64,000 nt of DNA from Buxus sempervirens. Taxonomy: Eukaryota > Streptophyta > Magnoliopsida > Buxales > Buxaceae. This document shows positions 34,837-47,183 of this stretch, in pieces; the stretch's first letter is position 1; every line of letters starts with the position of its first letter. Both the position numbers and the translations under genes were made by a program. The stretch spans positions 8,917,888-8,981,887 of the forward strand of contig OX387186.1 in assembly GCA_947561395.2 (NCBI GenBank), read 5' to 3'. The notes under the pieces are model-generated. The model was given only the letters and a program-made list of their open reading frames with translations, made no database searches and was not told the DNA's origin.

Positions 34837-35961
34837 ATGCCTAAAAGACGCACCCGAGGGTCTACGTCTAACGTACAACCTCATGATTTTGATACCGAAT
34901 ATTTTATTGACCGCCATGCGCAAATGAGGTTTCGTCAATACCTGCACAACCGGAGTCTCCTGTTAGAGCGGGAGGTAATAATCCGCGAGCTTGATCCCGA
35001 GATTACTTCAGTTTTTACTTCTAGGGGTTGGGAGCCTTTGCTCACAAATCTTCCTGCACTCCAAGCCATCCTTGTTCGGGAGTTCTATGCAAACATGTAT
35101 GATTGGTCCCTTACCCCTCCCAGATTCAAAGTGTATTTTCGCGGTCAAACAATTTCCATCACCTCTGGTATCATCTCTCAGATATTAGGGATACCAAGAG
35201 TGCCTGAGCCTCGATATCCTTACCATGAGACAGACCCCCCTTCACCTACTCTTATGGCATCTTTTGTCTTAGGCAGTACTACCCCTTTCTATGGAACACA
35301 TCTAGTGATTGATAATATTGCAACTCATCGGTCGGTTGTTCTTCGGATTATGAGCACCAACATATGCCCAGTGGGTCATTTACATATCCTCCCACTCCAG
35401 AGACTTAGCTTCTTTTATGCATTACTCCAAGGTCATTCAATAGACCTTCCTTCCCAAATGATTCGTTCCATGCTACACATTATAATTCACGTCAAACAGA
35501 AGCGGAAACTTATATTTCCTTGCCTCATTACCCGACTCATGCAAGGACTTGACGTAGTAATCCCAGAAATTGAGCGACCTCTAGTGCTTCCACCGCCTAT
35601 TGGGCCTACCACCGTAGCACAAAGTGTTGCGCATGCTAATGCTGCTACTCGGGCTGGTGCTCTTTGTCCACGTCGTCAATCATCTTCCCAGGCTGGAACC
35701 TCTCATTCTGGTTCATCTTCGGCTGCTCCTTCATTTGATCCACCTGCCGTTATGGATTATTTATCAAGGATTTATGAAGTCCAGCAACAATCGCGTGCAG
35801 AACTGGCGCTGATCCGATCTACCCAAGAGACGCAAGGCCGGCAGCTTTCAGAGTTACAGGGAGCAGTGTCGCAACTTCAACTGCACCGTAACGAGGGTGA
35901 AGAGGACGGAGACGAGGATGAAGACGTGGATGACGACGATGAAGGAAGTGAGGTAGACTGA
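34837..35961 (+). CDS. putative plant transposon protein domain (PF20167-like) ORF
   Basis: An intact 374-codon frame. I chose the second of two in-frame ATGs (34837, MPKRRTRGSTSN) because a splice acceptor sits directly before it; the first (34831) would lie within the acceptor. Residues 18-250 fit the domain named 'putative plant transposon protein': a WEPLLTNLPALQ helix, LVREFYANMYDW, a YFRGQTISITSG strand, IISQILGIP, and a later FFYALLQGHSIDLPSQMI and FPCLITRLM. The C-terminus has a Ser-rich linker, a coiled coil (about 305-350, VQQQSRAELALIRSTQETQG) and an acidic tail of Asp/Glu. The biochemical role of this domain is unknown. Position and orientation suggest it belongs to the Mutator-like element and faces the transposase gene. 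Confidence 0.75.
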   Translation: MPKRRTRGSTSNVQPHDFDTEYFIDRHAQMRFRQYLHNRSLLLEREVIIRELDPEITSVFTSRGWEPLLTNLPALQAILVREFYANMYDWSLTPPRFKVYFRGQTISITSGIISQILGIPRVPEPRYPYHETDPPSPTLMASFVLGSTTPFYGTHLVIDNIATHRSVVLRIMSTNICPVGHLHILPLQRLSFFYALLQGHSIDLPSQMIRSMLHIIIHVKQKRKLIFPCLITRLMQGLDVVIPEIERPLVLPPPIGPTTVAQSVAHANAATRAGALCPRRQSSSQAGTSHSGSSSAAPSFDPPAVMDYLSRIYEVQQQSRAELALIRSTQETQGRQLSELQGAVSQLQLHRNEGEEDGDEDEDVDDDDEGSEVD

Positions 35962-37984
35962 AGTAGAGAGGGGAGCAGAAATTTTACTTTTTTTGTCGTG
36001 GCTTTGATTTGCTCTATTTTGTGGCCAAATGCTCGTTTTTTTTTATTTGTATTTAAGGTTGTACTCCATTACTGGCTTGCACTCTTGCAAATTTAGCACA
36101 CTAAGCTTGCTTCTTAGAAAAATTGTTTTGATCTCACCATGCAATATTTTGCTTACTCTATTTGGAAATTGGTTTACGGTTCGTATTGGTTCAGCAGCGT
36201 AAACATGAACGAAGGTCTCGTGTCTTATCGACGCGGCATTTTGTGATTGGCGCCGTAAATGATGGGGTTTACTATCAATGAAAAAATGAAAGCATATCAG
36301 TCGGAGCTACTCCATATAAGATCTAGTGGCCCAACGATAAATGTGTATGCAGGAGCTCATGTCCACATATTTCACCATTGGTTATAGCAAATTAAACAGC
36401 TAATGCTCCAACTAATATTAAGTCATGAAAATTGATTAGTGACCCTATATCATTGATTTGTTAATAAACGGGTTTCTTGTCACTTGTTTTTAAAAACCCC
36501 AAAAACAGTTATTGTTACCAAACGGGTTTCTTGTCACTTATTTTCAAAAACTGAAAAACAATTTGAAATTGTTATTGTTAGATTTTTTTTTTTAAAACAT
36601 ATGAGTTGGGTTATTTAAAGGGATGATTTGGAAATATCATCCATCTAACATATGACCCTCTACATATATATTATATATTATATTCATAATAACTTTGCCC
36701 CTCTAGTTCATGTGTCAAATCAATTTGTCACACATCATTATATGAGATTGATTGTTGTTAAGAATCCCCATGGTAAGATTTTATCATTGGAGTTAGTTCT
36801 ACTAAAGAGTTTATAGGAAGGAAAAAGGAACTTTTCAAGTAATAGGGATTTAAAGAGAAAAATAAAAATAAAAATAGAGGCTGCAATAAATGGATTCAAG
36901 TGTAGTCTATGTCATAATTAAAATACCCCATCCTATACCCATTTTCAGCTGGCAAGTTAATGGGTTTTCTCCCATAAAGCTAAAAAACTTCCAAAACCCC
37001 TCATGTTATAAATGGCCTGTGTCATATGTCAACCCATTCCCAACATGTTTAAAACAAGGTGCAGAGAACCAAAGTGAAGTAGGGATCAATAAAAGGAAGG
37101 TTATGGAATTTTAAATCTAATCTATTGGCTTATAAGTGTAGAGTTGGAGCATTTCTTTTGATCATTATTAGCAAGACATTACATGTAACAGAAAATAATA
37201 AAAAAGTTCAAATTAATATCTTTTTTTAACAAGATTTTGATTTGGTCTTTTTTTTTTTTTTTAAAGATCGATCGATAAGGGTCAATAAAGAGAAAATATT
37301 AAATCCATAAGGGTCAATAAAGAGAAAATATTAAATGTACTTAAAAAAAATAGTTCGAATTTAAAATGTTATCATTTTTAAGAAAATAAGATAAAGATTA
37401 TATGCATATGTATTATATGTAAGAATCTAGGAGTAGTGGCTAAATTCTAAATAATTTATCTTCACATATAAACTTAGATATCATTCATATTAATCTTTTC
37501 CATGCTAATAGCATATTGTATTTTTATGCTTTTAAATTTTCTAGATTATAAAAAAAGAAAAATATGAAAATTAAAGATTAAAACATGCAAAGTATCACGC
37601 AAACTCAAATAACATGTAATTGTCAGTTGTCTAACTGATTAAGAATAAATTGAAGCAAGCCACTAAGATGAATATCTATACGAGATAAAACTCAAAGTAC
37701 CACACAAACTCACACGTCTATGCTCCTTTAATTGCTACATTTACTTCTTAACGCAAGTTTAATAATGAACCCATATCGGGCTAACAATTAGGACCGAGGA
37801 GGAGGACAAAAGAAAACAATAGGAGTAGGTTCAAACAGATCCAAGCTGCAAAGCTATGAGCCAAGATGCATTGCTTTAGTGGCAGGGCAAGTTGAAGGAA
37901 TCCGCTACCTGAAAAGTGAACAAGTGACTTAATAAAATGAAACGGCAAGAGCAAGTTAGAGTATTCACAACTGGAAGTATTCAA
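35962..37984. other. no gene; spacer between two convergent genes
   Basis: AT-rich. It should contain the 3' ends of both transcripts. A direct repeat containing AAGGGTCAATAAAGAGAAAA occurs twice at 37276-37336. No coding or structural RNA signal seen. Confidence 0.5.
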
Positions 37985-40776
37985 CTAATACCGTAGGTTG
38001 TCCCATTGTGTGCTTGCATTCGGTGGATTGCCATGCTGCATCACAAATGGCTGTAAAAACGATAATTTTATTATTACAACAGGTTTGTAAATTCTTGATT
38101 GTGAGTCAAGAAATTTTAACTATTACTTGCAGAATCTGAGTGAAGCCATAATTCCCTTGAATACCCTGGGCGAAAATCCTATGATCAACAACACCACCTT
38201 GTGACATTTGGTTGGAAGCAAAATATGCCTGCATATTTTGTCAGTTGCCTTATAAGAAACACCAAGAGTGACGCGTTGTTTGCAAAACAAAAATAATGGA
38301 GTAAAGTATACCTGCACTGCTGGCGTATGTGGAGTCATCGGTGCAATAGGCATCATAAATGCATCCCTCGTATAAGGTGTTAGTGGAGTGCAAGAATTCT
38401 GAGTAGATTGGCTACTAGAGGTAAATGCCCCAAAAGTTGCTACAACTTCTATTTGGTTCATGGTTTCCTCTACTGAATCATTGACTGCTTGTTTTGCTTT
38501 CTTCCGTGTACGCTTGATAGATTGTTCCAACGCACCTTTTTGCCTACGAACACTTGAGCCAACCCGACCACCCCTTTGCTTCTTTTTAATACCTTTTGCC
38601 CTTGAAAGGATCTCCGTATCGTCAACGCCGGTAGCTGGAGAATCATTGTCCCTAACACTATTGTCCCCAACACTATGTAGAAGTGTGCAATCTGGCTGAG
38701 AATTTGCTTGTGAAACATTCACCCTTCCAACTTCACTTTGACTTCCTTCTTTTCTTGATGCATCATCCATATCTCTAGTTTTGTTTTTTTCTTTTACTAT
38801 TCTATTCGCCTCACATTCAATCTGTTTAACCAGATCACTCGCAAAAGCAGAGGACTCTTCATGCAGTGAGGCTTTCCTTGCAGCTTGAACAAAATTGCGA
38901 CACAATTCTCTAAACCTCCTCCCAATTGCCACTTTGGAGTCCTCCTCAGCAACAGTCCTTTCTTCATATGCAACCAAACCACTCTTTGCATCTTTAGTCC
39001 ATCTTTTCAAGATATATTGATTAGGTATCTTCTTTATCCTATTAGCACGAAGAATATAAAATGCATGACTGCACAATATGCCACTGAATTCAAATTTCTT
39101 ACAGCTACAATTGACTGAAGTAGTTTCGCGATCGAATGTAACAGTATGTTGACGAACTCTCCGTTCGGCATCATTACTGACTTTATACTCAACCAATCCG
39201 CCAACTTCCCCACAAACATACATCTCACAATTAAGGACACCATCAAGTATTTCTTTACGAACTAATTCAAGGATTGATTCTGTGTAGACGTTTCGTGCAC
39301 ATTCCAACATTTGATTTCCCTCAATCGGCAACGCAGGAGTACTATTATCATCTTACAATCAGCCCTCAGTTCCTCATACCGCCTATCATCCAATAATTCA
39401 TCGAAGCGCCCCAAGAATCGCAATAAATCCTTCTGCCTCTGTAGATGACTTTTCAGTGAAGCATTCATGCTCTCGGACCTTTGTGTCGTACTCATGTTTG
39501 CACAGAACGTGTTCCTTCCGTATGCCAGAGACCATTTCTCCTTTTCCTCAAACTTTGCTTTCAACCATCTATTCGAGGATAAATCATATTTGTTAATCAT
39601 TGTGTTCCATGCTTCTATGAATTCTTCATCGTCTTCATACTCGTAAACACATCTACTAAAATCTTTTGCAAACGATTTCTCACTATTAAACACATCGCTA
39701 AGATGCTTTGCAGCGTTTTGGAACATGTGCCAAACACAGAAGTGATGGAATGTATCCGGAAGCACCGAAGCTATTGCACTCGTCATAGCTTGGTCATGAT
39801 CAGTGAGAATTGTCTTCGGCCTCTTACCAGACATTGCTCTTACAAAGCTTTCAAATAACCAACTGAATGTCTGAACTGTTTCATCATATAATAGGGCAGC
39901 GCCAAAGATCTTGGTTTGTCTGTAATGATTAACACCAACAAATAACCTGAATGGTCTACCGTACTTGTTTGTTCTATATGTGGTGTCAAAACAAACCACG
40001 TCACCAAAGTAAGTATAATCTGTCACCATCCCAGAGTCAGCCCAAAATATGTTACTAATAAGATCGTCTTCATCTAACTGAATGGCATAGAAGAAGGATG
40101 CATCTTCCGATTGTTTTCTTTGAAAGTATTCCAATAAGGCTCCTGCATCTCCCTGTTGCATGGCTACCCTACGTTTGGACCGCAAATAATTCTGACAGTC
40201 TACCCGCATGAATCCTAGGCATTCAACGCCACCTACTTCCTTTCTCATCATTTCGACAGTTCTCTTGGGCTGTATCCCTGTCGAATCTGCAAGATCAATT
40301 TCAGCTGCTTGGGCCTCTGTTACTTTCCGATGCGATCGTAACATATGGACCATGCTTGGCAAAAGTAACTCATGATTATGCCCCTCCTCGAATTGTGTAA
40401 TTATATATTTTCCACTCGCTTCCAATACAATTTTTATTCTTGCCTTACACCCAATCCTTGTATCTGTACGATGTTTTACAACCGCCATATCCCTTTTATC
40501 TGTCCGACGATAACCTTCCTTTGAGCAACAAAAAACCCTATCCAGCAGGATGCCCGTACGTTGATGCTTGTGCTGTAAGTCTTTTCTCGTTCCGAAACCA
40601 GTTCGTCTTGCATACTCATTATAAAACTGATGTGCGTCGTCTTCTGAATCAAACACCATCCCAATCTTTGGTAAATATGCTGTCTGTATTGATTCTTGCA
40701 AACCATCAACATCCCTATTGATGGTGTCTTCAATGCCATCAATTGATCTAGATGACAATTCCTCCGCACTATCCAT
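37985..40776 (-). pseudogene. FAR1/FHY3-type MULE transposase gene, one frameshift
   Basis: Exon 1 runs 40776-38312, exon 2 38228-38127, exon 3 38050-37985 (ending QWDNLRY), with canonical borders in phase. From the ATG: a FAR1 DNA-binding domain (about residues 35-135, YNEYARRTGFGTRK, then CKARI and HNHELL); a MULE transposase core (about 225-330) with Asp in VCFDTTYRTNKYGRPF and in ILTDHDQAMTSA and the C-H pair of HHFCVWHMFQNAAKHL; and a SWIM zinc finger (CSCKKFEFSGILCSH) after the shift. The frame breaks at about 39352-39341, where a 1-nt change separates YEELRADCKM from PALPIEGNQMLECA. The C-terminal exons resemble FAR1-related sequence proteins. It could be a host FAR1-like gene, but its setting between inverted ends favours a transposon. 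Confidence 0.87.
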
Positions 40777-41129
40777 TTCCGCTGTGTTTTCTGTTTACAT
40801 ATAAAACCCTCATTATTCTATAAGCAAATAACCAGACTTAAAATGAAAGATCATAAGAGGCCAGGTTTGTTTCGTCCTTCTTAAAACCAACAAATACAAT
40901 GGATAAACAACATTCACGAAGTAATTAACATCCAAGATGATCAACCCATGGTACATTCAAATTGAACCAAAAAAAAATACAATTAAATAAAATAAAGGTT
41001 TATTTAAAAGGAGAAGAAAATAAGCATTACTCAGACACGAGCACATCATCAAGCCACTAGTAAAGAATAATAATAACAAATGGACAATTACTGAAAATGA
41101 GAAACTAACTTAACTAAATATATAAGCCT
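40777..41129. other. 5' flank of the FAR1-like gene
   Basis: No gene. Leader and possibly an intron of the transposase gene lie here. Confidence 0.4.
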
Positions 41130-42345
41130 AAGGGGGTGTTTGGTGGGCATTATAGAATTTGGATTATACTTGAATCTGATTACATAATCTAAAAGCTGTG
41201 TTTGGTTGGGATTTTAAGGTCGGATTCTACTATCCAATTGCATAATCAAGCCCATAATCACTATCTACTTTCTTGGTGATTATAGGGATTATGGACATTG
41301 GTGCTTAAATTTCCAAAATCTGTGTTTTTAGAGATTATGTATAACAAATTATATAAAACATATTATAATAAATAATAACGTTAAAAGTATTATAATGTAA
41401 TATATTATAATGTAATATATTATAATATTATAATATATTAGTATATTATATTTAATATCATATTATTAATATTTCATATTATATTAATATAATAAACATA
41501 TTTCATAATCATAATATTATATTAAATTTAATATATTATTATAATATATGATAATATTTAATATATTAATATAATACTAATATATTAAAATATAATAATA
41601 TATTAATATATCCTACGCAATATAGTAATATTAATAATTCATATTATATTGATTTATAAACATATTATAAACATTATAATATATAATAAACATATTATAA
41701 TATAATAAACATATTATAATATAATAAACATATTATAATATAATAAACATATTATATTGATTTATTGCCATAAATAATATTATATTTATAATAATTTAAT
41801 TATCTTAATATAATATTATAATATATATATACTATTTTACAATTTCCTATTCTAATAAATTTCTTATACTAATATAATAAACATAAATTATATTATTATA
41901 ATCTGATTTATATTATAATATAATATAATATTATAGAAGTGTGCAATTATTATAATTGTTACGTATATTATATAATATTATAATAGTATTATATAATGTT
42001 ACAATAATATTATTATAATACACATAATATAACATTATTATATGATATTATATATAATATTATTAATATATAAATTTGAATACTTAAGTAAAAAGATACA
42101 TATTATATAATAATATATACAACTTTAAGTAAGACATTTATTTTTCTATATATATTATATTATATTATTTTTTATGCAATTTTTTATACAAAAACTTCAA
42201 ATTTAATCTCAATAATCAATGTCAATCAAACATGATTTTTAGATTCTAGTTTACAAATCTGACTTCATAATCTTGCTTATCTAAATAGGATTTTTAGATT
42301 CTTAAATCTTGAAAATATAATATGGAATATAGAATCTAGGTTTAC
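41130..42345. other. very AT-rich block, possible MITE-derived
   Basis: It starts GGGGGTGTTTGGTGGGCATT, like Tourist/PIF-type ends, and a second GTGTTTGGTTGGGATTTTAA follows at 41202. From 41330 to 42180 it is almost only A and T, including about four TAATAAACATATTATAATA units (41685-41756). A right terminus or target duplication could not be fixed. Confidence 0.45.
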
Positions 42346-42839
42346 TAACAAAAAAAAACGAAGAAACACAATGTCACTTGAAGATTACTTGATAGTGAAA
42401 AAGCAAATAATTCATTCCATGCATTTTCAAAAATATTTAAACGTTCACCGTTCGCGCAACTCGATTCCGAAGCAACTCCTTCAAGCCGTTAGCTCCCAAA
42501 ATTCGGGCAGTTCCTCAAGATGTCAGGTATGAACTCCTTCAGACAATTTAATCAACCTGAACGCAATGTACAATGTTGCACAGTTAAATTTAGATGAATT
42601 GCCAGGTCGATGGAAACCAAATGGGGAAGAAGAAGCACCTGAATCTACAGTCTCACACAATTAATCAACTTGAACTCAATCGATGGGTGGGGCAAATCAA
42701 TCATTCTCTTCTCCAACAAATGTGAGGGGAAATCAATAAATTTCAATCGTCTGCGCGCAACAGGAATCGGAGAAGACAAAGGAGAGAGTTTTGAAAACTT
42801 CGTTCGTTTCGTGTTTCGCGGGCGCAATATGAAGGAGAA

Positions 42840-43075
42840 AATCCATTTGGCCGAACCACGGTCGAATGGTTCTTATTAACCATTTGGCCGAAAATGAAAA
42901 GTAACGGCTCACGGCCGAAAACGAAAACTAACGGGGCTATCGTCGTTAATTGCCGTTTTCGTTTTCGTTTAAAAGGCTGGACACGTGTCGCTGAATCGTC
43001 GTTCGAATGACCATTCGAACGACGATTCAAAAGAGAGGATTCGGGCTGCCATAATTTGCATCTCCAGCCGTGATC
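42840..43075 (-). repeat. inverted segment B (partner of 25345-25590), with hairpin
   Basis: Upstream of the FAR1-like gene on the minus strand. A 36-nt hairpin at 42993-43028 has 17-bp perfect arms (GAATCGTCGTTCGAATG and its complement) around AC. The matching blocks are described under segment A. The G/C content and CGTTTTCGTTTTCG tracts suit a promoter. Confidence 0.75.
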
Positions 43076-43298
43076 CATATATTATATTACTAATTTTTTT
43101 ATATTATCTATTTTCTTCTTCCTTTTTTTTTCTTTCTGATAATGATCTATTTTCTTCTTCTACATTCACACGACACCAATATTTATTTTTAATGCATTGA
43201 TTTGACAATTCGTTCTTCTTTTATTTCAAATTCTACAACTCGACCGATTTCCTCTGCGGCGAGCGTCTCTGCGCCTTTTTTACGGCCCGAATGGCATT

Positions 43299-43331
43299 AT
43301 GAAGGTCTCGTGACATGCACGAGACCTTCAT
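43299..43331. repeat. 14-bp perfect hairpin GAAGGTCTCGTG
   Basis: Arms 43299-43312 and 43318-43331 (ATGAAGGTCTCGTG and complement) around ACATG. A near-identical hairpin lies at 51843-51867. Confidence 0.85.
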
Positions 43332-43469
43332 TCGTTTTTTTTTACCACAATTCAATGAGGACCGACCGGTCTTCCAATCCAAAACAAATCGACCAGTTGG
43401 TCCCAAACCAAAATTACGAGACCAAACCAAAAATGCTTGGGTTTTCTTTGTTTTTTGAGTTTTGGCCTT

Positions 43470-43630
43470 ATGCTCGAGCGTGCCAAAATTGCGTAGAAAG
43501 CGTCACTCTCGGGTTTCTGAGTTTGTGCAAACATGGTTAACGGTCGAGCGTGTGCAAATCGTCCCGAAAGCTCTCACAACATGCTTAGAATTGGAACCTC
43601 CAGCTCGAGCGTGCGCAAATCATCCCAAAA
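43470..43630 (-). repeat. CTCGAG array, right arm (three units)
   Basis: TCGAGCG motifs at 43474, 43544 and 43605 (spacing 70 and 61 bp), with flanks matching the left-arm array in inverse orientation, including AACCCGAGAGTGACG. Confidence 0.85.
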
Positions 43631-43675
43631 TCGTCACACTTAGTGTTCTTTTGCAATCTTTACAAATTTAAAGAC

Positions 43676-44447
43676 CGGGCATGGTGGGACTTGTAACCAG
43701 GCATGGTAGGACTTGTAACGGGGCATGGTGGGACTTGTAGTCAGGCATGGTGGGACTTGTAACTAAACATGGTAGGACTTGTAACGGGGCATGGTGGGAC
43801 TTGTAACCAGGCATGGTAAGACTTGTAACCAGGCATGGTGGGACTTGTAACGGGCATGGTGGGACTTGTAACGGGGCATGGTGGGACTTGTAACGAGGCA
43901 TGGTGAGACTTGTAACCAAGCATGGTTAGACTTGTAACGGGGCATGGTGGGACTTGTAACCGGGCATGGTGGGACTTGTAACTAGGCATGGTAGGACTTG
44001 TAACGAGGCATGGTGGGACTTGTAACCATGGTAGGACTTGTAACGGGGCATGGTGGGACTTGTAACCAGGCATGGTAGGACTTGTAATGGGACATGGTAG
44101 AACTTGTAACCAGGCATGGTAGGACTTGTAACGGGGCATGGTGGGACTTGTAACTGGGCATGGTAGGACTTGTAACGGGGCATGATGGGACTTGTAACTA
44201 GGCATGGTAGGACTTGTAACGGGGCATGGTGGGACTTGTAACCATGCATGGTAGGACTTGTAACTAGGCATGGTGGGATTTGTAACGGGGGATGGTGGGA
44301 CTTGTAACAAGGCATGGTGGGACTTGTAACGGGGCATGGTGGGACTTGTAACCAAGCATGGTGGGACTTTCAACCAGGCATGGTGGGACTTGTAATGGGG
44401 CATGGTGGGACTTGTAACAAAGCATGGTGAGACTTGTAACCAAGCAT
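43676..44447 (-). repeat. minisatellite, right arm (about 37 units)
   Basis: Units of 20-21 bp read GGGCATGGTGGGACTTGTAAC on the plus strand; the complement GTTACAAGTCCCACCATGCC is related to the left-arm unit, which in places also reads ACAAGTCCAACCATGCC. Translations through it are not genes. Confidence 0.95.
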
Positions 44448-44758
44448 TATTACTGTCAGTAACTGTATCATTTGCCATAGTTAAAAAGCCTAAATGATTA
44501 ATTTGAACCTATATAAATTTTCTTGTGATTTAAATCACTACAATAGTGGTTTTTCTCCTTAATGATAATTTTGATATGAGAAAATTTTATAGCCTAAAAA
44601 ATGGGAATAGGATGAAAATTGACTCCTCCACGTGCTCATTAGGCATAGACAATCTTCGTGTGAAAGATATCTAAAACTAACTTTATAGCCTAAAAATACG
44701 TACAAAAGTATTGCCATGGCAATACAAGGAAATAACTAAAAAAACAGAGATTACTAAC

Positions 44759-47178
44759 TGTGCGCACCCCGATTCGGGCCGCACGACGAGGTGCATGCGA
44801 CATGATGCTCGCCTCGGGATTGATTTGGAGTCGCCACTGCCTGAGAGGTGCAGGCAGACACAAAGGGGCACCTATTCGGGCCTAATTTTCTGGTCTGCGG
44901 CTTTATTAGAGATCTGAGCAAGTTCTCGGTTGCGTCTAGGGAAGCCCGAAGACACCCTAGCCCGCCCCGTCGATTGACAGGTCCCGTGGGTCTCCTTGGT
45001 CTTGAGTCAACTTAGTTTTCACCCAATTCCTAAGCTAACATGCACACTTATTTGGTCTGGTGGGGACCGTTGATGGTGTGGGTCCCCTTTTTATTTGATT
45101 TTATCTTTTTATTAAGTTATAAAGTGGGTCTGGTATGGGCCCTGTTGGAAGGCCCAGTGGAATCCAAGTTGGGCTAAAGTCAAGCCCAAGGCCCAGTCCG
45201 GGTTATTGGGTAACCCTTATTGGATTATGGCTATTTGGTTTAAAGATTTATTTATATTTACAAAGTTAGTGGATTGATGTCTTTTAGGGCCCAATGGGCT
45301 TGGATTTGGCCCAATGGCAATTTAATCATGTGGCCTGTAGTCCGTTTATCAAAACGGGCTTTGGTTAGGCTAGTCAGGATGTGGGCCCCATTGGAGGGCC
45401 CACGAAGCCTTGGTGGGCCCACTTAGGCCCACAGTCTCAAGAATTGGCTTGGAATTACCCAAGAAGCCCAATTAGTCGGATCAAGTTTAAATGGGTTGGA
45501 TTGGGTCCAACCGGGTCCGAAAAATTAATTTTTTAAGTTATTTTATCGAGTGACCGTATTTAATTCACGGTCAGGTCAGAACCGTAATTTTAATATGGTT
45601 CAGGCTAGACCGTAGGTTAACTACGGACACGCCTGGACCGCTCTGAGTATACGGTTTTTGTTCAACTTCGCCGTTTTGTGCCGATTTTTCTTGGGATCAA
45701 CTTGGTTAATTTTCTGGGACGTCCGGCGTCTTCTGTCAGGTTCTTCATGGCCTTCATGACTCTTCGTTTGTTCCATTTGGCTTACAAAGCCATTTCTTCT
45801 TCCTTTATGTTTCACCGGGGAAACAAAGCCTTCTTCTTAATCATTCATGGCTGTTCTCAAAGGGAGGAATAGGGGAGATTACAGGGGATGATCTAAATTG
45901 GATAAATTTCTCTTGCATTTTCAAATGGACCCAATGAATGAATCCATGGCATCCTCTTTATGTTTTATGAATTCATCCCTTTCTTTTAGTGTAGCGACTC
46001 TCATTTGTGTGGAAAGAATCCCCACCCACAATGAAACAAGTGGATTAGTAGTTAAGGCAGTAAAATAAAGAAATTCAAAACTGGAAGAATCACATTTTAT
46101 ATTGAAAAGGAAGTCATTGAAATGTTACCCTACTAGTAACTCCTTGATTTGGTGATGTCGAGGTTCTCCGAGAATTTTGGCAGCGCTTCCGCGTCTCCTT
46201 GAATTTCTAAAATGAATTTGAAAAGGGGTTTGGTAGGAGGTTGGGTTTAAAAGGAGGTATTTGGGGGTTTAGGCATGGTTTTGGGATGACGAGGGCATTT
46301 TGGGTATTATGATATTTGGGATTGGGGTGGCAGCACCTGGGTAGAGCCTGGGCGTGGCAATCACAAAGAGGGAGAGGGGATAGGCTAGAGGGAATAGGCT
46401 TCCTGAAATGAGGGGGGTGGCCTCTCTATTTATAGGCAAAATTTTCGTGCCCGTAATTCAAATACGGGCGAAAAACGCACATTTTCAAATCTCGCAAAAT
46501 CGGCCGTACAGGACGCGTGTCCCACCGTACAGCGACACGCGTCCCCTTCTAGAAGCTTGCCCGTATTTGAAATACGGGCATGCCTCGCCCGTACTTCAAA
46601 TACGGTCCAGCACATTTTTAAAATGTTGGATTTCAAATGCTTTATTAAATTTGATTTATTTAAAGATTTTTATCCGATTTTTTGATTATTTTATTATAAA
46701 ACGAGATTCTTTTATTAAATTATTATTAAAAAAATAAAGATATGCTTTTTTTTATTTATTTAATTCATCTATTCTGCTTTTTGCTGCTGTTTTGCCACAT
46801 GGGCAGCTTTCTTGAAACTTCAACTGCCCATAACTTTTCCGTCTGATGTCCGATTTCAGCAAATTTGGTGTCGTTGGAATCGGCTCGGAACCCACTATCC
46901 ACTGGGATCAAATTGGGCAGTTGAATTGGGGTCGAGCAAAAAGTCAACTTTCGCTTCCCCAAAAGTTTGACAGACTCATAACTTCCTCATCCGGACTCCG
47001 ATTCTGGCAAACTCAGTTGCGTTAGAACCGTGTCGAAATGCTCTTTTCAATGAGAGGAAGTTTGATGGCCAATTCTCTTTGGATCAAAGAGTCAAATTTT
47101 GGCCCCCTCAGGGTTTGACTTTTTAATTGAAATTTTTATTTTTTACATTTTTGGGGGTGCAAAAATCAGGTGTCTACA
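44759..47178 (-). repeat. large solo LTR, copy 2 (2420 bp), target duplication CTAAC
   Basis: Ends as in copy 1 (TGTAGACACC at 47178 to GGTGCGCACA at 44759 on the minus strand), flanked by perfect CTAAC repeats at 44754-44758 and 47179-47183. It is very similar to copy 1 through U3 and the GGGCCC-rich part. No internal retroelement sequence. Palindrome units of the CCGTA...TACGG type lie at about 45550-45655 and 46449-46606. Confidence 0.93.
46426..46434 (-). promoter_or_regulatory. TATA box of LTR copy 2
   Basis: Minus-strand TATAAATAG, 744 bp from the LTR start. Confidence 0.6.
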
Positions 47179-47183
47179 CTAAC

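Larger units (their letters stand above)
31375..44625. mobile_element. Mutator-like element with long minisatellite-bearing inverted ends (about 13 kb)
   Basis: The two ends are inverted copies in the same order, reading inward: an AT-rich outer edge (31375-31510 with 44450-44625, sharing AAATTATCATTA and AAACCAC.ATTGTAG), a minisatellite, then a CTCGAG array (shared GCTCGAGC.GGAGGTTC and CACTAAG.GTGACGATTT-like blocks). Between them are a plus-strand ORF (34837-35961) and a minus-strand FAR1/MULE transposase (40776-37985), so genes point inward from both ends. I could not find the exact termini or a 9-bp target duplication, so the limits are approximate. Confidence 0.7.

Noticed and set aside
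43668..44478. Minus-strand frames of up to 245 codons with repeated SPTMPRYKSHHA-like units
   Set aside because: Same reason: a tandem repeat with a unit close to 21 bp stays open by chance in more than one frame.
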